Shown here in pieces: positions 1-8,458 of a stretch of DNA of 54,990 nt (position 1 is the stretch's first letter; every line of letters begins with the position of its first letter). A program made the translations under genes and the position numbers. The notes below the pieces were generated by a model, which worked only from the letters and a program-made list of their open reading frames with translations, ran no database searches and was not told the origin of the DNA. The stretch is taken from the NCBI RefSeq assembly GCF_014595975.1, contig NZ_JABWGQ010000007.1, forward strand, positions 1 to 54,990, given 5' to 3'. Source of the stretch: Sphingopyxis sp. LK2115. GTDB taxonomy: Bacteria > Pseudomonadota > Alphaproteobacteria > Sphingomonadales > Sphingomonadaceae.

Positions 1-36
1 GAAAACTGGAGCGGGCGAAGGGATTCGAACCCTCGA
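1..36. repeat. Left copy of 36-bp direct repeat, putative attachment site
   Basis: These 36 bases are identical to 54267-54302. The repeat holds the reverse complement of a tRNA 3' end (CCA at 7-9, acceptor strand, T arm) plus six bases beyond CCA. A tyrosine integrase lies just inside, so this is read as one attachment site of an integrated element. The window starts on the first repeat base, so the repeat may extend further left and the flank cannot be seen. Confidence 0.8.
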
Positions 37-51
37 CCCCAACCTTGGCAA
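7..51 (-). pseudogene. 3' fragment of tRNA-Gly(GCC)
   Basis: On the minus strand this is the last 45 nt of a tRNA: a TTGCCAA anticodon loop, the 3' half of the anticodon stem, the variable loop, a complete T arm with TTCGAAT, the acceptor strand CGCCCGC and TCCA. It matches the tRNA-Gly(GCC) form I know from sphingomonads. The 5' half is absent: after base 51 the bases no longer pair with the anticodon stem. Ending at the anticodon loop fits a tyrosine-integrase crossover there. It cannot be a working tRNA gene as it stands. Confidence 0.75.
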
Positions 52-145
52 CTTGACCTTCGGGCTTTCCTAGAGCTTCCTATGCTATCCTAAAACCCTA
101 TATTTCCTATATTTCTTGATTTTCTTTCTGCCCTCTCGTATCCTA

Positions 146-218
146 ATTTTGTCTCCAGTTTGACGGTTGCAGGAGACAATTTGGAGACAAAGCCGCTCGG
201 TTTTGGTTTTGTCTCCAG
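146..218. promoter_or_regulatory. Clustered GTCTCC/GGAGAC repeats before the integrase
   Basis: The word TTTTGTCTCCAG occurs at 147-158 and 207-218. Its inverse core GGAGACAA occurs at 172-179 and 183-190. All four copies lie within 75 bases between the attachment repeat and the integrase start. Such clusters are typical of integrase arm sites or an excisionase or repressor operator; which one applies here is not determined. Confidence 0.45.
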
Positions 219-228
219 CAGGAGAGAC

Positions 229-1500
229 ATGATGCCGACGGGCAAGCTGACCAAACGGGCGATCGACGCGCTTGCCGTGCCAGACAGCAAGCAGCTCATC
301 TATTGGGATAGCGAAGTGAAGGGCTTCGGCCTGAGGGTGCTCCCTTCGGGGCTCAAGACTTTCGTCGTTCAATATCGCAATGCCGAGGGTATCAAACGCC
401 GGATGAACCTCGGCCGGTTCGGCGTGCTGACGGTCGATACGGCCCGCGATCTTGCAAAGCTCAAGTTGGCCGAGGTCATCGTCGGCGAGGATCCCGCCGA
501 CAAGGTCAGGCAGGTCCGCAAGGGAATGACCGTAGCGGAGATGTGCGACTGGTATTTGGAGGAAGCTCGCGCCGGGAATATCCTAGGCCGCAAGAATCTT
601 CCCATCAAAACGTCGTCGCTCGATATGGACGAGAGCCGGGTTCGAACCCACATCGTACCCCTGCTTGGCAATCGCATCGTGAAGCATCTCCGGATCGCCG
701 ACGTCGAGCAGATGCAATCCGACGTAAAGAACGGGAAGACGGCCAAACCCCGAACGGGAGGGCGAGGCGGCATGGCAACGGGCGGGCCCGGCGTGGCGGG
801 CCGCTGCCTCGGCACGCTTCAGGCGATCATCGGTCACGCGAAGCACAAGGGTCTGCTCGAAGTGCACCCGACCCTCGGGGCCAAGAAGCTCGCGAGCAAA
901 AAGAAGACGCGGCGCCTCAGCGTCGCTGAAATCGAGATGATGGGGAAGGCCATCGCTCATGCCGAGGCGAGCGGCGAGAATCCGGTCGCTCTCGGCGTCC
1001 TGCGCACCTTGCTGCTGACGGGCTATCGCCGGGAAGAAGGGCAAGCGATGCGCCGCAGCTGGCTTCATCCCGATGCCGGCTATGTTGCTTTTCCCGACAC
1101 GAAGGGCGGCGCACAGATTCGAGCGATCGGTCCGGCCGCGGTGCGGGTTCTGCAAGACCAGGCAGAGATTGCGGGCAATCCGCACCTGTTTCCCTCGACC
1201 ATCGGCGACGGTCCCTTCACGGCGGTTAGCGAGTGCCTCCGGCGCGTGTGCGTTTTGGCAGGTATAGAGGGTGTGACGCCCCATACGCTTCGCCACACCT
1301 TCGGAAGCGTCGCGGGAGATTTGGGATTCTCGGAACTCACGATCCGTGCAATGCTCGGACATGCTTCGCAGAATGTGACCCAGGATTATGTCCACATCGA
1401 TGAAGCGCTGAAACTCGCTGTCCGGCGGACCTCGGACGAAATCGAGCGGCTGCTGGCGAGCGGCGCGGCCAAGCTCGGGACCATGCGACACGCCGCTTGA
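229..1500 (+). CDS. Tyrosine recombinase/integrase of the island
   Basis: Site-specific recombinase expected to insert and excise the element at the tRNA-Gly 3' end. From this start the protein is 423 aa, a usual length for island integrases. The N-terminus (about residues 8-90) resembles the arm-binding DUF4102-type domain. The catalytic set is visible: R267/R268 in LLTGYRREE, K292 in DTKGG, H352 and R355 in HTLRH, H378 in GHAS and Y387 in DYVH. The frame stays open upstream to 160, but the ATG pair at 229/232 follows GGAGAG closely and the domain begins there. It reads away from the left repeat. All catalytic residues are present, so it is probably active. Confidence 0.9.
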   Translation: MMPTGKLTKRAIDALAVPDSKQLIYWDSEVKGFGLRVLPSGLKTFVVQYRNAEGIKRRMNLGRFGVLTVDTARDLAKLKLAEVIVGEDPADKVRQVRKGMTVAEMCDWYLEEARAGNILGRKNLPIKTSSLDMDESRVRTHIVPLLGNRIVKHLRIADVEQMQSDVKNGKTAKPRTGGRGGMATGGPGVAGRCLGTLQAIIGHAKHKGLLEVHPTLGAKKLASKKKTRRLSVAEIEMMGKAIAHAEASGENPVALGVLRTLLLTGYRREEGQAMRRSWLHPDAGYVAFPDTKGGAQIRAIGPAAVRVLQDQAEIAGNPHLFPSTIGDGPFTAVSECLRRVCVLAGIEGVTPHTLRHTFGSVAGDLGFSELTIRAMLGHASQNVTQDYVHIDEALKLAVRRTSDEIERLLASGAAKLGTMRHAA

Positions 1501-1526
1501 CGGGACGGAACAGGATACGAGCTCTG

Positions 1527-1952
1527 CTAGGCGATGCGCCGCATCGTCGGACGCACCGTCGCGCACGCGGGCGTGCCATCCTTACCCGTGCCAATGATCG
1601 CAATCTCGATGGGCCGCATATCCTTCGCGGCCGCGTCGAGCAGCTCCTGATCGATATCATGTATGTCGATCTTCATCCGCCGCGACCAAGGCGAAGCCGC
1701 GTCACCCACCATTTGCCCGACACGAATATAGACGAACCGGCGCTCCGGCCCCTCGCGCCGCACCTGGTCGCCGAAGAATTTGGGACCCGGGCCGACGCGC
1801 ACGGAGAAATCGAAGGCCAAGGCTTCACCCATGCGGGACGCTTTGGGATCGAGCGGCCCGTCGTCCTTGCCTTGCAAGCTGTGAAGCACGCCAGGCACCG
1901 GCTGTTCGATGACGATCCGAAAGGCGATCTCGCTCTGCTGTTCGCGACCCAT
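1527..1952 (-). CDS. DUF5990 family protein
   Basis: Small cytosolic protein of unknown function, 141 aa. The stretches FRIVIEQPVPGVLHSLQG, FDFSVRVGP, and GTPACATVRP near the end match my recollection of the DUF5990 family (acidic, R/GP-rich core, no catalytic motif known). The start was set at ATG 1952 because the family's conserved block begins about ten residues later. The frame is open further upstream (to 2126), but that would run through the ars promoter. No clear ribosome site is seen. It is divergent from arsR and shares the 1953-2046 spacer. An opposing plus-strand frame at 1497-1991 is considered a shadow. Confidence 0.6.
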   Translation of the reverse strand: MGREQQSEIAFRIVIEQPVPGVLHSLQGKDDGPLDPKASRMGEALAFDFSVRVGPGPKFFGDQVRREGPERRFVYIRVGQMVGDAASPWSRRMKIDIHDIDQELLDAAAKDMRPIEIAIIGTGKDGTPACATVRPTMRRIA

Positions 1953-1990
1953 GACGAGGCTATAGCCCGATCGCGCAAGCGGACCAACTA

Positions 1991-2044
1991 ATCGGATATT
2001 CCCGATTGGAATTGACGGATGCGATTCCATCGGATAATTCCGAT
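1991..2044 (+). promoter_or_regulatory. Tandem ArsR-type operators
   Basis: Two imperfect copies of one palindrome lie at 1991-2006 and 2029-2044, both of the form ATCGG-N6-CCGAT. The second extends to six-base arms, ATCGGA/TCCGAT. The second ends two bases before the arsR start codon. Position and symmetry fit autorepression by ArsR, and the first copy is placed so that the divergent DUF5990 gene could be affected too. Confidence 0.7.
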
Positions 2045-2046
2045 GC

Positions 2047-2376
2047 ATGCAAACCGATTCCGCCTTGTCCATTCTCGCCGCGCTGGGACACCCGACACGC
2101 CTCGATGCCTTTCGCCTGCTCGTCAAACATGAGCCCGACGGCCTGTCGACGGGTCAACTTGTCGAAGCGTCGGGACTCACCCAGAGTACCTTCTCCACCC
2201 ATCTCGCGGTGCTCGCCAAAGCCGGCCTCGTGATATCCGAGAAGCGCGGGCGTCAAATTATCCAGCGCGCGGATATCGACGCGCTTCGCGGCCTGATGCT
2301 CTTCCTGGCGAAGGACTGCTGCCAAGGCCGGGCGGAGCTGTGCGAGCCGCTGCTCGCAGAACTCGCCTGCTGCTGA
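2047..2376 (+). CDS. arsR: ArsR family arsenite-responsive repressor
   Basis: Winged-helix repressor of the following arsenic genes, 109 aa. The recognition helix region is LTQSTFSTHLAVLAKAGLV (about 45-63). The metalloid site is not the plasmid R773-type CVC motif. Instead there are C91, C92 and C99 near the C-terminus plus a terminal C108-C109, which resembles the Acidithiobacillus ferrooxidans type of ArsR. It is first in the operon, followed by arsC after 13 bases, and is probably autoregulated through the two palindromes directly upstream. Confidence 0.88.
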   Translation: MQTDSALSILAALGHPTRLDAFRLLVKHEPDGLSTGQLVEASGLTQSTFSTHLAVLAKAGLVISEKRGRQIIQRADIDALRGLMLFLAKDCCQGRAELCEPLLAELACC

Positions 2377-2389
2377 AGGAACGCGCGCT

Positions 2390-2818
2390 ATGACCGACAT
2401 CGTCATCTACCATAACCCCGCCTGCGGGACCTCCCGCAACACCCTCGCGATGATTCGCAATGCCGGGATCGAACCGCATGTCGTCGAGTATCTGAAGACG
2501 CCGCCGTCGCGTGCGCTGCTCGAACAGTTGATCGTCCGCGCCGGCATCACGGCTCGCGAACTCCTGCGAGAGAAAGGCACGCCCTATGCGGAGCTGGGGC
2601 TCGGAGACATGGCCCTTGGCGACGAAGCGCTGATCGACGCGATGATGGCGCATCCCGCCCTGATCAACCGCCCGTTGGTGGTCTCGCCGCTCGGCGTGAA
2701 GCTCTGCCGTCCCTCCGAAACGGTACTCGACCTCATCCCTGCGGGGCAACGCGGCGCCTTCGCCAAGGAAGACGGCGAACAGGTAATCGACGCCGCTGGC
2801 AACCGCGTCGGCGCCTGA
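2390..2818 (+). CDS. arsC: Glutaredoxin-dependent arsenate reductase ArsC
   Basis: Reduces arsenate to arsenite in the cytosol using glutathione and glutaredoxin. It is 142 aa, the normal length of this family. The HNPACGTSR motif places the catalytic cysteine at residue 12. The LL..AGITARELLREKGTPYAELGL and HPALINRPLVV segments are characteristic. It lies between arsR and acr3 with gaps of 13 and 9 bases, so the three are surely co-transcribed. Confidence 0.93.
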   Translation: MTDIVIYHNPACGTSRNTLAMIRNAGIEPHVVEYLKTPPSRALLEQLIVRAGITARELLREKGTPYAELGLGDMALGDEALIDAMMAHPALINRPLVVSPLGVKLCRPSETVLDLIPAGQRGAFAKEDGEQVIDAAGNRVGA

Positions 2819-2827
2819 GCCAAGCCG

Positions 2828-3892
2828 ATGACAGAACCCAAGCGGGAACGGCTGTCGTTCCTCGATCGCTATCTCACCCTCTGGATCTTCCTCGCGATGG
2901 CGCTCGGCGTGTTGCTCGGTTCGGTGTTCACCGGCCTGCCCGCCGCGATCGATGCCCTCTCGTGGGGCTCGACCAACATCCCGATCGCGATCGGCCTTAT
3001 CCTGATGATGTATCCGCCGCTCGCGCGCGTCCGCTACGAGGAATTGCCGCGCGTGTTCGAGGACAAAAGGGTGCTCGCCATCTCGCTCATCCAGAACTGG
3101 ATCATCGGTCCCGTGCTGATGTTCGCGCTCGCGGTGATCTTCCTGTCAGACAAGCCCGAATATATGACCGGGCTGATCCTGATCGGCCTCGCGCGCTGCA
3201 TCGCGATGGTGATCGTCTGGAACCAGCTCGCGAAGGGCGACAATCAATATGTCGCGGCACTGGTGGCGTTCAACTCGATCTTCCAGATCCTGTTCTTCAG
3301 CATCTATGCCTGGTTCTTCCTGACGATATTGCCGCCGCTGTTCGGTCTCGAAGGCAGCGTTATCGACGTAAGCTTCTGGACCGTCGCCGAAGCCGTCCTC
3401 ATTTATCTCGGCGTTCCCTTTGCGGCGGGCTATCTCACTCGCAAGTGGCTCGCAGACGCCAAGGGCAACGAATGGTATGAGACGCGCTTCCTCCCGCGCA
3501 TCGCGCCGATCACGCTTGTCGCGCTGCTCTTCACGATCGTCGCAATGTTCAGCCTCAAGGGCGGTGAGATCGTCACCATTCCCGGCGACGTCGTGCGCAT
3601 CGCCGTCCCGCTGACCATCTATTTCGTCGTGCAGTTCGTCATCAGCTTCTGGATGGGCAAGCTGATCGAGGCCGATTATCCGCGCACGACCGCGGTCGCC
3701 TTCACCGCCGCCGGAAATAATTTCGAGCTTGCGATCGCGGTTGCGATTGCCGCCTTCGGGCTCGCCTCGCCGGTCGCCTTCGCCGCCGTCATCGGCCCGC
3801 TCGTCGAAGTTCCCGTGCTCATCCTGCTGGTGAGCGTCGCCTTCTGGTTCGGACGCCGCTGGTTCCCGGCATCCACCCCCGCGAAAGACTGA
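2828..3892 (+). CDS. acr3: Arsenite exporter, ACR3 family
   Basis: Inner-membrane arsenite efflux carrier of about ten helices, 354 aa. C124 in the [13 protein letters not shown] segment and E300 in GNNFELAIA correspond to the cysteine and glutamate needed by characterised Acr3 carriers. It belongs to the ACR3 family, not the unrelated ArsB family. It sits 9 bases after arsC and 5 bases before arsH. Confidence 0.93.
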   Translation: MTEPKRERLSFLDRYLTLWIFLAMALGVLLGSVFTGLPAAIDALSWGSTNIPIAIGLILMMYPPLARVRYEELPRVFEDKRVLAISLIQNWIIGPVLMFALAVIFLSDKPEYMTGLILIGLARCIAMVIVWNQLAKGDNQYVAALVAFNSIFQILFFSIYAWFFLTILPPLFGLEGSVIDVSFWTVAEAVLIYLGVPFAAGYLTRKWLADAKGNEWYETRFLPRIAPITLVALLFTIVAMFSLKGGEIVTIPGDVVRIAVPLTIYFVVQFVISFWMGKLIEADYPRTTAVAFTAAGNNFELAIAVAIAAFGLASPVAFAAVIGPLVEVPVLILLVSVAFWFGRRWFPASTPAKD

Positions 3893-3897
3893 TTGTC

Positions 3898-4653
3898 ATG
3901 GCTTCCCCCACCTTTTCGCGCCTGCGCGCGCTCGCCGATCCCACCCATCTTCCGGCGCTCAGCGCGGAATATATCCGCTCGCAGCCCGCGCTCGGCCTCG
4001 GCCCGCTCGACCCAGCGCCGCGCATCCTGCTGCTCTACGGCAGCTTGCGCGAACGCTCCTATTCGCGGCTCGTCGTCGAAGAGACCGCGCGCCTGCTCCA
4101 GCTCTTCGGCTGCGAGACGCGCATCTTCGATCCGTCGGACCTGCCGCTGCCCGATTTGATCGCCGACGACGACCACCCGGCCGTCGAGGAACTGCGCCAG
4201 CATTCGCTCTGGTCCGAGGGCCAGGTCTGGTGCAGCCCCGAACGGCATGGCCAGATCACCGGCATCATGAAGGCGCAGGTCGATCACCTGCCGCTCGCAT
4301 ACAAAGGGCTACGCCCGACACAGGGCCGCACCCTCGCGGTGATGCAGGTGTCGGCGGGGTCGCAATCGTTCAACAGCGTCAATACGCTCCGCATCCTCGG
4401 CCGCTGGATGCGGATGATCACCATCCCCAACCAGTCGAGCGTCGCCAAGGCTTATGCCGAGTTCGACGAGGCGGGCCGGATGCTCCCGTCGAGCTATTAC
4501 GACCGGATCGTCGACGTTGCGGAGGAACTTGTGTGCTTCACCGTGCTGACGCGCGGCCATGCCACGCAGCTTGTCGACCGCTATTCGGAACGCAAGGACC
4601 GCGCCGAACCCGTCGTGACGCCGGCGCGATTGGCGGGGCTGCCGGGAGCCTGA
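3898..4653 (+). CDS. arsH: ArsH, FMN-dependent organoarsenical oxidase/NADPH reductase
   Basis: Flavoprotein of 251 aa. The family detoxifies trivalent methylated or aromatic arsenicals by oxidation and also reduces quinones and metals. The FMN phosphate loop [10 protein letters not shown] lies at about 48-57, and [20 protein letters not shown] is the conserved second motif. The N-terminal extension before the flavodoxin fold is typical of ArsH. It is the last gene of the ars operon. Its presence suggests that methylarsenite is met in the habitat, since no arsM is present in the window. Confidence 0.92.
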   Translation: MASPTFSRLRALADPTHLPALSAEYIRSQPALGLGPLDPAPRILLLYGSLRERSYSRLVVEETARLLQLFGCETRIFDPSDLPLPDLIADDDHPAVEELRQHSLWSEGQVWCSPERHGQITGIMKAQVDHLPLAYKGLRPTQGRTLAVMQVSAGSQSFNSVNTLRILGRWMRMITIPNQSSVAKAYAEFDEAGRMLPSSYYDRIVDVAEELVCFTVLTRGHATQLVDRYSERKDRAEPVVTPARLAGLPGA

Positions 4654-4706
4654 GCCCGGGACCACGTCCAGCCCAGGTCGGCACCGAAGCGATCTTGCAC
4701 CAGGGG

Positions 4707-4755
4707 CGCCTCCGATCTAGAGGCGGATTACCGGGGCCGCGCAACCTCCCGGTAA
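4707..4755 (+). terminator. Two tandem hairpins after arsH
   Basis: CGCCTC/GAGGCG pair at 4707-4725 (7-base loop) and TTACCGGG/CCCGGTAA pair at 4728-4755 (12-base loop). They lie in the 162-base gap between arsH and the porin gene. No T-run follows, so termination is only plausible. Confidence 0.35.
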
Positions 4756-4815
4756 AGCGTCCCGGCGCTCAAGCGTTGCCTGTTCGTCCTCGATTTCGGG
4801 GATCAGGAGGTTTGC

Positions 4816-6141
4816 TTGAGGCTGTATCTTGCCGCGACTTTACTCGCCCTGCCCGCACCCGCTCTCGCCGAAGATGGCCTGACCATCACGGGCAGCATGC
4901 GCCTGCGCTATGAAATGATCCAAGGACAGGCGCGGACGGGATTCGACGAGAAGGACGACCTGCTCAATGTCCGCACGATCGTCGGCGGCGAATATCGCAG
5001 CGACGGATTTCGCTTGGGCGCCGAACTCTACGACAGCCGCGTCTATGGGAGCGAGGCGGGAACCCCGGTGACGACGGGCGAAGTCAACGCGTTCGAACTG
5101 GTCCAGGCCTATGTCGGCTATGAGGCGCGCGATGCCTTCGGTGCAGGCACGAAGCTCGATCTCCAGGCCGGCCGCTTCACGCTGAACCTGGGATCGCGGC
5201 GGCTGGTGGCCGCGGACGATTATCGCAATACGACCAGCGGCTATACGGGTCTCCGCGCCGACCTGGCGCTGCGCGGAGGTGTCGCGGCGACCTTTATCTA
5301 TACGCTTCCGCAGGTGCGGCTGCCCGACGACCGCGCGTCGCTCGACGCCAACCGGGTCAAGTTCGACAAGGAGAGCTTTGACCTGCAACTCTGGGGCGGC
5401 CTCGCGACGAAGAAGCTCGGCGGGTCGCGCGGCTCGGTCGAGATTTCCTACTTCCATCTCGGCGAGCGCGACGCGCCGCAGCGGCCGACGCGCGACCGTT
5501 CGCTCGAAACGATCGGACTGCGCGCCTATCGCGATCCCGCGCCGGGCCGGTTCGATTATGAGAGCGAGACTTTCTACCAGTTCGGTACGATCAGCAGCAG
5601 CCTCGCTCCCTCGGCAGCCAAGTCCGATGTGTCGGCGTGGTTCACGCATCTCGAGGCGGGTTACAGCTTCCGCCACCCTTGGTCGCCGCGCCTATCGCTC
5701 GAATTCGACTATGCGAGCGGCGACGGCCGGGGAGGCGATTTCGGCCGCTTCGATACCTTGTTCGGCATGCGCCGCGCGGAACTCGCGCCAGCGGGCCTCT
5801 ATAATGCGGTCGGACGGGCCAATCTTCTGTCCCCGGCGATCCGTATCGAAACAATACCGTCAAGGCGCCTCGATGCCTTTGCGGCCTACCGGCCGCTCTG
5901 GCTGGCCTCGCGGTTCGACAGTTTTTCGACGACCGGCGTTCGCGATCCATCCGGCGCCTCCGGCCGCTTCGCGGGACACCAGGTCGAAGCGCGCCTGCGC
6001 TACTGGCTCGTACCGAAGCGCCTCCGCCTCGAATGGAGCGGCCTGTTTCTCGGCAAGGGCCGGTTTCTCCGAAACGCGCCCAATGCACCGGCCGGGGGCA
6101 ACACGCTGTATAATTCCTTCAATGCCACCATCAGCTTCTGA
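4816..6141 (+). CDS. Outer-membrane channel, alginate-export (AlgE-like) family
   Basis: Predicted beta-barrel porin of 441 aa with a signal peptide (cleavage after ALA, about residue 18). Alternating amphipathic strands run to a terminal phenylalanine (NATISF), the usual barrel insertion signal. Segments such as SMRLRYEMIQGQ, LQAGRFTLNLGSRRLVAADDYRNT and EFDYASGDG resemble the alginate_exp domain. The start is TTG, with AGGAGG five bases upstream at 4805-4810. The substrate is unknown; alginate is not implied. It lies between ars and the GntR gene, with no evident link to either. Confidence 0.78.
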   Translation: MRLYLAATLLALPAPALAEDGLTITGSMRLRYEMIQGQARTGFDEKDDLLNVRTIVGGEYRSDGFRLGAELYDSRVYGSEAGTPVTTGEVNAFELVQAYVGYEARDAFGAGTKLDLQAGRFTLNLGSRRLVAADDYRNTTSGYTGLRADLALRGGVAATFIYTLPQVRLPDDRASLDANRVKFDKESFDLQLWGGLATKKLGGSRGSVEISYFHLGERDAPQRPTRDRSLETIGLRAYRDPAPGRFDYESETFYQFGTISSSLAPSAAKSDVSAWFTHLEAGYSFRHPWSPRLSLEFDYASGDGRGGDFGRFDTLFGMRRAELAPAGLYNAVGRANLLSPAIRIETIPSRRLDAFAAYRPLWLASRFDSFSTTGVRDPSGASGRFAGHQVEARLRYWLVPKRLRLEWSGLFLGKGRFLRNAPNAPAGGNTLYNSFNATISF

Positions 6142-6188
6142 AACCGGCGCAGGTCGCAAACAGCATGCTTGGCTTCTGCGAGCAGCAA

Positions 6189-6202
6189 CCTGTATAGACG
6201 GG
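6189..6202. promoter_or_regulatory. Candidate GntR/HutC operator, autoregulatory
   Basis: CCTGTATAGACGGG lies just before the GntR start codon at 6205. It shares CCTGTATA-N-AC with the minus strand of the palindrome at 11212-11221 upstream of the TonB receptor operon. A TTGGCT hexamer 16 bases before TGTATA could form a promoter overlapping the operator. Confidence 0.45.
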
Positions 6203-6204
6203 TT

Positions 6205-7005
6205 ATGGATGTTACCACTCGCACCCCCGGACGCGGATCAAAACTCTCGAATGGATCTGCGGCCGCCCGGCCCGGCAACTCCGATGACGAAAATGACAAG
6301 TCTCCGCCTCGCTATGCCGCCATCAAGCAGAGCATTTGCGATGCCGTTCGCGACGGACTTCTTAAGCCGGGCGACCGGGTTCCATCGGAAGCAGAGCTAG
6401 TCCAACAATTCGACGTGTCACGGATGACCGCCAATCGGGCGCTTCGCGAACTACAGGCGGCAGGCGTTCTTGTACGCCGCGCGGGTAGCGGATCGTTCAT
6501 CGCCGAGCCCAAGCCGATCGGCCAGATGATCGAAATTCGCAATATCGCCGAAGAGATCCGCGAGCGCGGTCACATCTATCGGGCCCGCGTCGTGCAGAAT
6601 GACGAGATACGCGCCAATGCGGACCTTGCGGCGCTACTGGAGGTTCCGGTCGGCACGAGGCTTTTCCACTCGATCATCGTTCATCACGAAGCCGAGTTCC
6701 CGATCCAGCTCGAGGAGCGTTTCGTGCTCGCGTCGGCGGCTCCCGATTATGGGAAGATCGACTTCACCCAGATGACGCCGAACGAATATCTGACGCGGAC
6801 GGCGCCGCTCGAGCGCGTCGAACATCGGGTTCGCGCCGAGATGCCCGACGCGCACACCCACAGCATGCTGGGGCTCTCGGACGGCGAACCCGTGTTGCGG
6901 ATGACGCGGCGGACGTGGAGCCATTCGCGCCTCGTCAGCCATGCCTGGCTGACGCATCCCGGATCGCGATTCGAGCTGTCGGCGGCCTTCTCGATCGACG
7001 ATTGA
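6205..7005 (+). CDS. GntR family regulator, HutC subfamily
   Basis: Transcription factor of 266 aa with an N-terminal GntR winged helix (about 37-105, with SEAELVQQFDVSRMTANRAL) and a C-terminal UTRA effector domain (about 125-262). It resembles histidine-utilisation repressors. ATG 6205 was chosen because the TGTATA hexamer directly before it probably belongs to the promoter; a TTG at 6169 would keep the frame open. The gene converges on the PepSY-TonB receptor operon, and operator-like sequences lie before both. It is probably the operon's local repressor. The effector may be urocanate-like or something else, and cannot be told from sequence. Confidence 0.82.
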   Translation: MDVTTRTPGRGSKLSNGSAAARPGNSDDENDKSPPRYAAIKQSICDAVRDGLLKPGDRVPSEAELVQQFDVSRMTANRALRELQAAGVLVRRAGSGSFIAEPKPIGQMIEIRNIAEEIRERGHIYRARVVQNDEIRANADLAALLEVPVGTRLFHSIIVHHEAEFPIQLEERFVLASAAPDYGKIDFTQMTPNEYLTRTAPLERVEHRVRAEMPDAHTHSMLGLSDGEPVLRMTRRTWSHSRLVSHAWLTHPGSRFELSAAFSIDD

Positions 7006-7011
7006 CGCCGC

Positions 7012-7746
7012 TCAGCTGGTGCGCGTGACGACCACCGGTTTGCGGCGCCGGCGCAGCCAGCGGAAATCGGCGCGGCTGAAGCTCTTGAACAGCAGATAGA
7101 AGCCGGTGCCCGAGAGCCAGAGCGCGCCAAAGGCGACGAAAATGATGAGCGGGTGGTTGAAGCTCTTCCGGTTGATGTAATCCATGTTGTGGAGCATCCA
7201 GAAGAAGTCCCACGTCCGCCAGGTGTCGCCGCGCATGACGAGGAAGCGCGCGGTGTCGAGCGAGACATAGGCGCTGCTGTTCTCGTCGTCCGCGAAATCG
7301 ACGCGCCACATCGCCCCCTCATGATCGCGCGATTCGAGGTTCGGCTTGGCGATTACGCTCACCTCTCGGATCGGCGCCTCGTTCATCATGGAGGCGACTT
7401 CGCGCGCCATGGCCTCGTCGACCCGGATGTGCTCGCCGCTTGTCGCGTCGACGAGACGGACGCCTTTTGCGGAGCGCACTTCATAGACCGGCCGGGTTCC
7501 GAGATCGCGAAGGATCACGCCCGTGACAGGTTCGCCGCGCGGCAGGGCCGCCACGTCGAAATATTCCCCCGGTGGCAGTGGATGCGCATGCGACATCCCG
7601 CCGCCGTGCCCGCCGACCTTATCCTTGTCGAGCAGCGCCATCACCGATCCGCTGAGCGCCCAGAGCAGGAACTGGAGACCCAGGATCAGCCCGACCCATT
7701 TGTGGATGCGCCGGAAGAAGAGCGGCGTCAGTCGGATGCGTTTCAT
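7012..7746 (-). CDS. PepSY-associated transmembrane protein
   Basis: Inner-membrane protein of 244 aa. It has an N-terminal helix (RRIHKWVGLILGLQFLLWALSGSVMAL), a periplasmic PepSY-like portion and a C-terminal helix (HPLIIFVAFGALWLSGTGFYLLF). The RRIHKW and FWMLHNMDY histidines are the pattern seen in PepSY_TM proteins proposed to bind haem or act in reductive metal uptake. A GHGGGMSHAH stretch follows helix 1 and could bind metal. The upstream gene's stop overlaps this start by four bases, so translation is coupled. Last gene of the TonB receptor operon. Confidence 0.78.
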   Translation of the reverse strand: MKRIRLTPLFFRRIHKWVGLILGLQFLLWALSGSVMALLDKDKVGGHGGGMSHAHPLPPGEYFDVAALPRGEPVTGVILRDLGTRPVYEVRSAKGVRLVDATSGEHIRVDEAMAREVASMMNEAPIREVSVIAKPNLESRDHEGAMWRVDFADDENSSAYVSLDTARFLVMRGDTWRTWDFFWMLHNMDYINRKSFNHPLIIFVAFGALWLSGTGFYLLFKSFSRADFRWLRRRRKPVVVTRTS

Positions 7747-8447
7747 GCCTGCTTCCTCTTGCGGCGTTTGAAGGACCAGATCAGCAACCACGCCCCGCTG
7801 ATCGCCATCGCGAAGACGCTCCAGGTCGCGACGCGGAGCAACGGGTTGTTGACGTCGGTCCGCTCATCATAGTCCATGATGTGGAGCATCCACGCGAAGT
7901 CGAACACGCGCCACAATGCGTGGCGGCGCGAGATAAGCTCACCGGTCGTCGGCGACAGATAGAGCGTCGGGCGGTTCCAGCCCTCGAACTCGACCTGCCA
8001 ATAGGGCGGCTTGCGCGACTGCATTTCCTGTGGCGCTTCGGTCAACAGCCGCACCGACACGATCTTGCCGTCGCCGGTGTAGATGCGCCGCGCCTGCTCG
8101 CGGACCTGGGACTCGGTAAGCGCAGGCAGCGGCGCACCCGAGCGGGCATCGAACAGCCGCGCCCCTTCGGGAGTTTCAGCGCGCCAGACGGGGCGATCGA
8201 AGAACCGCTGCAAGCGAACCTCGGACGCACCGGGCGCGGCCGCAACGATCCGCGACGGCGGCGCGAGGCCCGCGAGGTCGAAGGGCTGAACCATCGGCGC
8301 GCGCACGAGATGGTCGCCATGGATGGTGTCGATATGCACGACCACCATGTAGAAGCCGGTCAGCGTCCAGAGCAGCGCCTGGACGCCGACCACCAAGGCC
8401 AGCCATTTATGCGTTCGCCGGACGAGCAGCGGCCAACGGATCGCCAT
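7743..8447 (-). CDS. PepSY-associated transmembrane protein
   Basis: Paralogue of the next gene, 234 aa, with the same architecture: RRTHKWLALVVGVQALLWTLTGFYMVV helix, periplasmic domain, FDFAWMLHIMDYDERTD and a C-terminal helix ending in an RKRKQA tail. A pair of such proteins behind a TonB receptor suggests a heterodimeric membrane reductase or periplasmic transfer module for an imported metal complex. That role is inference. The gap to the receptor gene is 11 bases. Confidence 0.78.
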   Translation of the reverse strand: MAIRWPLLVRRTHKWLALVVGVQALLWTLTGFYMVVVHIDTIHGDHLVRAPMVQPFDLAGLAPPSRIVAAAPGASEVRLQRFFDRPVWRAETPEGARLFDARSGAPLPALTESQVREQARRIYTGDGKIVSVRLLTEAPQEMQSRKPPYWQVEFEGWNRPTLYLSPTTGELISRRHALWRVFDFAWMLHIMDYDERTDVNNPLLRVATWSVFAMAISGAWLLIWSFKRRKRKQA

Positions 8448-8458
8448 ATCGATTACCC

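Noticed and set aside
1497..1991. Plus-strand frame of 164 codons overlapping the integrase stop
   Set aside because: The opposite strand encodes DUF5990-like sequence; the plus frame is Arg/His-rich low-quality sequence typical of an antisense shadow.
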